Of a stretch of 36,441 bases of DNA, positions 32,269 to 36,441 are shown one piece after another (the stretch's first letter is position 1; every line of letters begins with the position of its first letter). Source of the stretch: Planctomycetaceae bacterium (GTDB taxonomy: Bacteria; Planctomycetota; Planctomycetia; Planctomycetales; Planctomycetaceae); contig JAGQPX010000172.1 of the NCBI GenBank assembly GCA_020426505.1, forward strand, positions 1-36,441, read 5' to 3'. Position numbers and translations under genes: made by a program. Under the pieces are notes generated by a model. That model ran no database searches. It saw nothing but the letters and a program-made list of their open reading frames with translations, and was not told where the DNA came from.

Positions 32269-32959
32269 GATGCTCCTCCTGGGCAGCCCGAAGGTTCTGA
32301 GAATGCGATCCACACCAAGGTGGATTCTGGGCGACGAGTGTTCGAGAGCGAATAGTGTGGTAGCCATTCAAATGCTCCACAGCCCGATGGTGCAACGAGA
32401 GAATCCGCTGAGAGATGTCAGGCTTGTGTCGAGTTGACAGAGAAGGGATTGGTGGAAGGCCAACAATCGAACCCAACACAACTGGCACGTTACCGTCGCT
32501 CGTGCCGGTTTTCAAGAGGAGTGTTCTAGCGTCTTTCAAACAAAGGTGAATGGATCTTACATCACGTCAGCCATTCGCCGATTCCTGCATGTCGGTGATC
32601 TCCCTATTCGCTCGTTGGCACACATCGACAATTGTTAATGTGTTAATATTCTCGGGAATCGAAGATTCTCAACTCAAAACACTTGACGCGTCGTTCTCGC
32701 TTCGTAAGCTGACGCTTGTTGGGGTTCAACGTTCACTTCTCGAACATCCCCACCATTTTCTCTCAGCGTCATAACTCTGGAGGTGCCGGGCCACGCAAGT
32801 GATTTGCGTTGTTGCCTGATTCTTCTCCCCTCCCCAGAGATGATTCCGGCTAACAGCTCCGAATCACTGCTGTTGTCATCGGCATCTCTTCATTCACGAT
32901 GGGCTATCTGTCTTTCCGCATTTCAACTCGGACATCATCTCAGACCAACGAGGGACCTG
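32269..32959. other. Long divergent intergenic region
   Basis: The 691 bp hold no recognisable gene; an open frame at 32550-32774 has no protein features. It contains an AT-rich patch around 32630-32650, a dyad at 32481-32511 (AACTGGCACG / CGTGCCGGTT, 11-nt loop, one G-T pair) and a sigma-70-like candidate promoter at 32683-32710. The length suggests long untranslated leaders or complex control of the YD-type gene. Confidence 0.5.
32683..32710 (+). promoter_or_regulatory. Candidate sigma-70-like promoter for the YD-type gene
   Basis: TTGACG (32683-32688) and TAAGCT (32705-32710) are spaced 16 bp. The position implies a leader of about 240 nt before the ATG at 32960. The -10 box is a partial match only, so this is tentative. 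Confidence 0.3.
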
Positions 32960-35900
32960 ATGACGCGCTCAACCCGAGAACTGCTGATTCACACCTTCAC
33001 CGGAATTCGTAAACGCATTCTGGATTCGGTCATCTTCTCGACAACGCCGGCTCTCCGCACATGTCACAGGGCGTTTCAGCGAGGCTGGCGACCCGTCCTG
33101 CTCGGCTGGCTGATGGTCACGATGGCCATCCCGCCGCAATTGCTCATGGCGACGGATCATACGCAATGTACCGGAGACTGTGGATTCAATGATCCGCCCT
33201 GCCGCGGAAGGAACAAATGGCGCTGTTGCTATCAATCTGCCAGAGCGCGGCAGCTGCAGGGCTGTGACACTTGTGGCGGAGGTGGTGGCGGAGGAAACGG
33301 CAACAACGGGAACGGAAATAATGGAAATGGAAACAACGGGAACCCTAACCAGGGCCCTCCGGGTTGTTACTACGGGATCTGCACTCGGCCCCCAGCTTCC
33401 AGTGGCTTTCCTGTGTTGTTTTACCGTGGCTCGTCGACTGAGTCGGTGCGGGACTTAAGCCTCTCCACGCCCCTTGGTGGCTGGTCCGTCTATCGCAGTT
33501 ACGACTCGACGGCCACCGGAACCACTGCCCTCGGTAACAAATGGTTAGGCGGGGGTGCGGACGAATATCTGGTGGAAGACGGAGCCAACATCAAGTTGCA
33601 CACCAGTGCCGCTGCATTAGTCGAATTTACGGCCAGCGGCTCGCCCCCCACGTACACGGCCGCAAACGGTCAGACGTTGGAGTTGACACACGATTCGACG
33701 GAGCAGGAGTTTATCGTCACTGACAAAATCGGGCCCGAAAGGACCACGTATCACGACTTCACGGTCACGAATACTGCACATCAGGGGCGGTTGAAGGAGG
33801 ATTCGACCCGCGAGTGGCACACGCAGGGCAAAGCAGGTTTCGTGTACTCCTACCAGGCCAACGGCAATGTCAATCAGATCACCACGCCCGAGGGCCAGGA
33901 CTTCAACATTGTTTACACCTACAACGGCACGGCCATCACCAAGGTCGAAGTCAAGAATGCCTTGAGTGTACTGATCGCTCAGGTGGACTACACCTACTAC
34001 GGTGGTGTCACCACTCCGTCCACCGACTTGGGCAGCAGCGGAGATTTGGTGCAGGTGAAGGTCTCGAAGGCCGACACGTCTGGCACGCTCTCGATCGTGC
34101 GCTACACGCAGTACCGCTATGACGCGAACAGCAACCTCAAGGCGGTCTACGAACATGACGCCATCCAGCGGATTATCAACGAGTTGGGAGTCACCGACGA
34201 GGCCGATCTTCTCACGAAGGATGATGACTACGGCGATCCGGACGTCGAATTGTTCGCCAACCGCCGCTTCACCTACTACACGGCGGACACGTCCACCAGC
34301 AGCATCGATACACCGTTCACGACGGCTGAGAATCTGAACACCACCTACGGCGGGAGTGAAGCAGCCGAGAATGGCTACGTCAAATCCGAGATCATCCGCA
34401 CAGGCTGTGGCTCGTGTGGTTCCTCGGGGGGGATGACCAAGACGTACTTTTATCTGGACATCGATCAGGGAGCGACCATTGACCAGAATGAAGTGACTCG
34501 GCTGGTGATTGAAGACACCGAAGACTCGGATGGCAACGCGCACTCACGCATGGTGTACGGACTGAACTCGACCGGCCGTTCACTGCGCGAGGCATTTATT
34601 GATGACCCCACGGGGACACCCTCCTACTGGTGTGAATCGTGGGTGATGGCAACTGGCGGCAAGCCACACCGCATTGGCGAGTATCGTCAGGTCAGTGCGC
34701 ACGATGTGGGAACGGCATCGGAACTGCGTGATTTCCTTGATCCGTATGACAGCGAGACCAGCAGTTGGACGAACGACACCAACACGCTTCTTGCGTCAGA
34801 CGGTGTCATCCACATCAACACGTTCAACTCGGCCGGTGAGCCGACCGATGCCAAGCTCAAAAAAGGCCGCACCGGGACTGCGTATTACACATGGGCCGCT
34901 GATTATGGTGACGGCGATGGCGACTCGACCGGCGATGATGATGCGAACGACGTACTGATGGTGGCCAGCTACTACTACCCGACGCAGACCACGACGCGGG
35001 CCGACGGCAAGAAGACCAGCTACTCCTACACGTTCTGGGATACGGACGACCGCGAGATCAAGACGAAGACGACAACTCTGCCTGCAATCTCAACCAGCCA
35101 GAACGGTTCGGGCACGGCGACGGAAACGGTCGAATACTACGACGACGAAGGCCGCCTGCGATGGACCAAGGATGGGGAAGGGTACATCAACTACTACGCT
35201 CCGCATCCGGAAACGGGCAGCACGGCCCTGATGGTGACGGACGTCGATCCGTCCTCTCCCGGGACAGATGTGACCAGCGGTTCATCCGGTGAATGGGAGG
35301 CTTGGACGACCGGTAGTGCCAGCACCAACAAGCCGACGCGTGGCAGCCTTCCGACCGCACTAGGACTCGCCAAAAAGACGTTCTTTGACGACCTGGGGCG
35401 CCAGACGCACACGGAAGATCCGGGCGGTGCCGAGCACTACATGGTCTACGAGAACACCCGTACGATTCGCTTCCCGTACTGGGACAGCACCAACAGCAAG
35501 AGCCTACTGCCGATCCAGGTGAGCGAACTGGCGGATGACGAGACGCAGGTTGGTGAGACCTATGCCGTCCGGGCCAGCTACACGGCCATCTCAACGTCAT
35601 CAAGCGAACCGACCGGGTTCTCGACCGAACCGGGACAGAGCGATTTCGTCTCGTGGACACGCTACACCTACCACGACACGACCGGCAGCTTGTCGACGGT
35701 GGACCAGTATCACGATATCCCTTCCAGCGGCACCGGCACCCTCTCGACCAATTTCTACCGGACCGTGCAGCAGACCGATGCGATGGGGCGTCCAGATTTC
35801 CAGATTCAGGTCGTCAACGGCTCGACCGCCACCGATCGCAAGGAGCAGGTTACCCAGCGAGTGTACGACATCCGTGGACGTGTGATCCGCGTCAAGCAGG

Positions 35901-36441
35901 GAGTCAGCGGTGACAGCGCAGCCAACTCTCACAATATGACGGACGATTTCGATGCCTACCCCACGCTGAGGACGATCACCGAAACGGTCTATGATGATAA
36001 CGGCATCGGTGACGGTCACGTGACGCAGACCCGCCGTTACTACGGCACGGGCACCAATGACTACACGGGCGTGAACATGCATCTTACTTTCCGTGGTCAA
36101 GTGCGTGGCAGCGAGCCCTTCTACATGAACGGCTCGACCGAGACGACCGGCACACCAGTCTCGGTGATGGATGTCAACTGGCAGGGACAGACGACCGCCA
36201 CCGGACAGTTCATCGCCTCCCCCACGTGGACGACCGTTCTCACCGGCGACGGATATTCGGACTACGCAGACAGCACGTCAACCAATCGCCGGGCGCTCAC
36301 GGAAACATTCTACGACGATCTTGGCCGCACCTACCGCAGTGACACGTACGCAATCAACGTCACCACCGGTGCCAAGTGGAATTTGCTGCGGACGGACATG
36401 TTTTACGACCGGCGGGGCAACGTCGTGGCTAGCGGCGATCT
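32960..36441 (+). CDS. Giant YD/RHS-repeat-type exported protein, 3' end outside the window
   Basis: The reading frame is open from ATG 32960 to the last base, at least 1160 codons. GAGGGA precedes the ATG by 4-5 nt. Residues 46-63 are a hydrophobic signal or anchor after an unusually long basic N-terminal region. A Cys-rich segment follows (Cys70, 74, 81, 89, 90, 102, 105), then a Gly/Asn linker at about 106-130 and two more Cys (136, 141). From about 150 the chain is beta-rich with recurring YD-like units: GWSVYRSYDSTATG, YSYQANGNVNQITTPEG, TQYRYDANSNLKAVYEHD, FFDDLGRQTHTEDPGG, RVYDIRGRVIRVKQG and TFYDDLGRTYRSDTY. A GCGSCGSSGG motif is at about 482-491. Such proteins build large shells or surface fibres and may end in a toxin or core domain, which is not visible here. 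Confidence 0.9.
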   Translation, partial: MTRSTRELLIHTFTGIRKRILDSVIFSTTPALRTCHRAFQRGWRPVLLGWLMVTMAIPPQLLMATDHTQCTGDCGFNDPPCRGRNKWRCCYQSARARQLQGCDTCGGGGGGGNGNNGNGNNGNGNNGNPNQGPPGCYYGICTRPPASSGFPVLFYRGSSTESVRDLSLSTPLGGWSVYRSYDSTATGTTALGNKWLGGGADEYLVEDGANIKLHTSAAALVEFTASGSPPTYTAANGQTLELTHDSTEQEFIVTDKIGPERTTYHDFTVTNTAHQGRLKEDSTREWHTQGKAGFVYSYQANGNVNQITTPEGQDFNIVYTYNGTAITKVEVKNALSVLIAQVDYTYYGGVTTPSTDLGSSGDLVQVKVSKADTSGTLSIVRYTQYRYDANSNLKAVYEHDAIQRIINELGVTDEADLLTKDDDYGDPDVELFANRRFTYYTADTSTSSIDTPFTTAENLNTTYGGSEAAENGYVKSEIIRTGCGSCGSSGGMTKTYFYLDIDQGATIDQNEVTRLVIEDTEDSDGNAHSRMVYGLNSTGRSLREAFIDDPTGTPSYWCESWVMATGGKPHRIGEYRQVSAHDVGTASELRDFLDPYDSETSSWTNDTNTLLASDGVIHINTFNSAGEPTDAKLKKGRTGTAYYTWAADYGDGDGDSTGDDDANDVLMVASYYYPTQTTTRADGKKTSYSYTFWDTDDREIKTKTTTLPAISTSQNGSGTATETVEYYDDEGRLRWTKDGEGYINYYAPHPETGSTALMVTDVDPSSPGTDVTSGSSGEWEAWTTGSASTNKPTRGSLPTALGLAKKTFFDDLGRQTHTEDPGGAEHYMVYENTRTIRFPYWDSTNSKSLLPIQVSELADDETQVGETYAVRASYTAISTSSSEPTGFSTEPGQSDFVSWTRYTYHDTTGSLSTVDQYHDIPSSGTGTLSTNFYRTVQQTDAMGRPDFQIQVVNGSTATDRKEQVTQRVYDIRGRVIRVKQGVSGDSAANSHNMTDDFDAYPTLRTITETVYDDNGIGDGHVTQTRRYYGTGTNDYTGVNMHLTFRGQVRGSEPFYMNGSTETTGTPVSVMDVNWQGQTTATGQFIASPTWTTVLTGDGYSDYADSTSTNRRALTETFYDDLGRTYRSDTYAINVTTGAKWNLLRTDMFYDRRGNVVASGD

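Noticed and set aside
33285..33350. GGN/AAC-rich short tandem pattern that might suggest a repeat array
   Set aside because: It is in frame within the YD-type gene and encodes a Gly/Asn linker; there are no spacers and no direct-repeat structure of a CRISPR array.

Overview
The window looks like chromosomal DNA of a planctomycete (phylum Planctomycetota). It is GC-rich. It carries several families that are typical of, or strongly expanded in, that phylum: two DUF1549/DUF1553 (PSD1-type) proteins with cytochrome-c-like motifs, two DUF1501 proteins, a PPC-domain exported protein, a Tat-exported Gfo/Idh/MocA oxidoreductase, a membrane Ser/Thr kinase, and a very large YD/RHS-type protein. This assignment rests on gene content and protein style; no genus can be named from the sequence alone.

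Layout. 1-2718: the 3' end of tgt, a convergent Tat-exported oxidoreductase and a divergent plsC-type acyltransferase. 2776-5504: a small exported His/Cys-rich protein divergent from an Nramp-related transporter, which is followed 29 bp later by a HIT-family hydrolase. 5505-5928: a gene-free stretch rich in inverted and direct repeats. 5929-13363: a kinase with HEAT-like repeats between two membrane spans, a membrane coiled-coil protein, a BASS-family transporter, a small helical protein and a 986-residue exported protein of unknown function. 13566-15484: class II fructose-bisphosphate aldolase and an SDR dehydrogenase, separated by a terminator-like hairpin. 15560-21690 (minus strand): a PSD1 / DUF1501 / PPC gene set. 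21882-24667: a galactonate-dehydratase-like enolase-superfamily enzyme converging on a second Nramp-related transporter, with an unusual inverted-repeat cluster between them. 24881-29327 (plus strand): a second PSD1 / DUF1501 pair. 29328-30252: a gene-free stretch holding a tRNA-Met-like 3' half and a second T-arm-like hairpin. 30253 to the end: an exported PA14-domain protein divergent from a giant YD/RHS-type ORF (starting at 32960) that runs off the window.

How the genes may work together. Nearly half of the coding sequence encodes exported or envelope proteins. The two PSD1-DUF1501 modules, the PPC protein, the dehydratase, the exported oxidoreductase and the SDR would fit an envelope-linked programme of carbohydrate handling. 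That is inference from co-location; only the dehydratase chemistry is well supported by visible active-site residues. No CRISPR array, complete insertion sequence, rRNA or complete tRNA gene was found.
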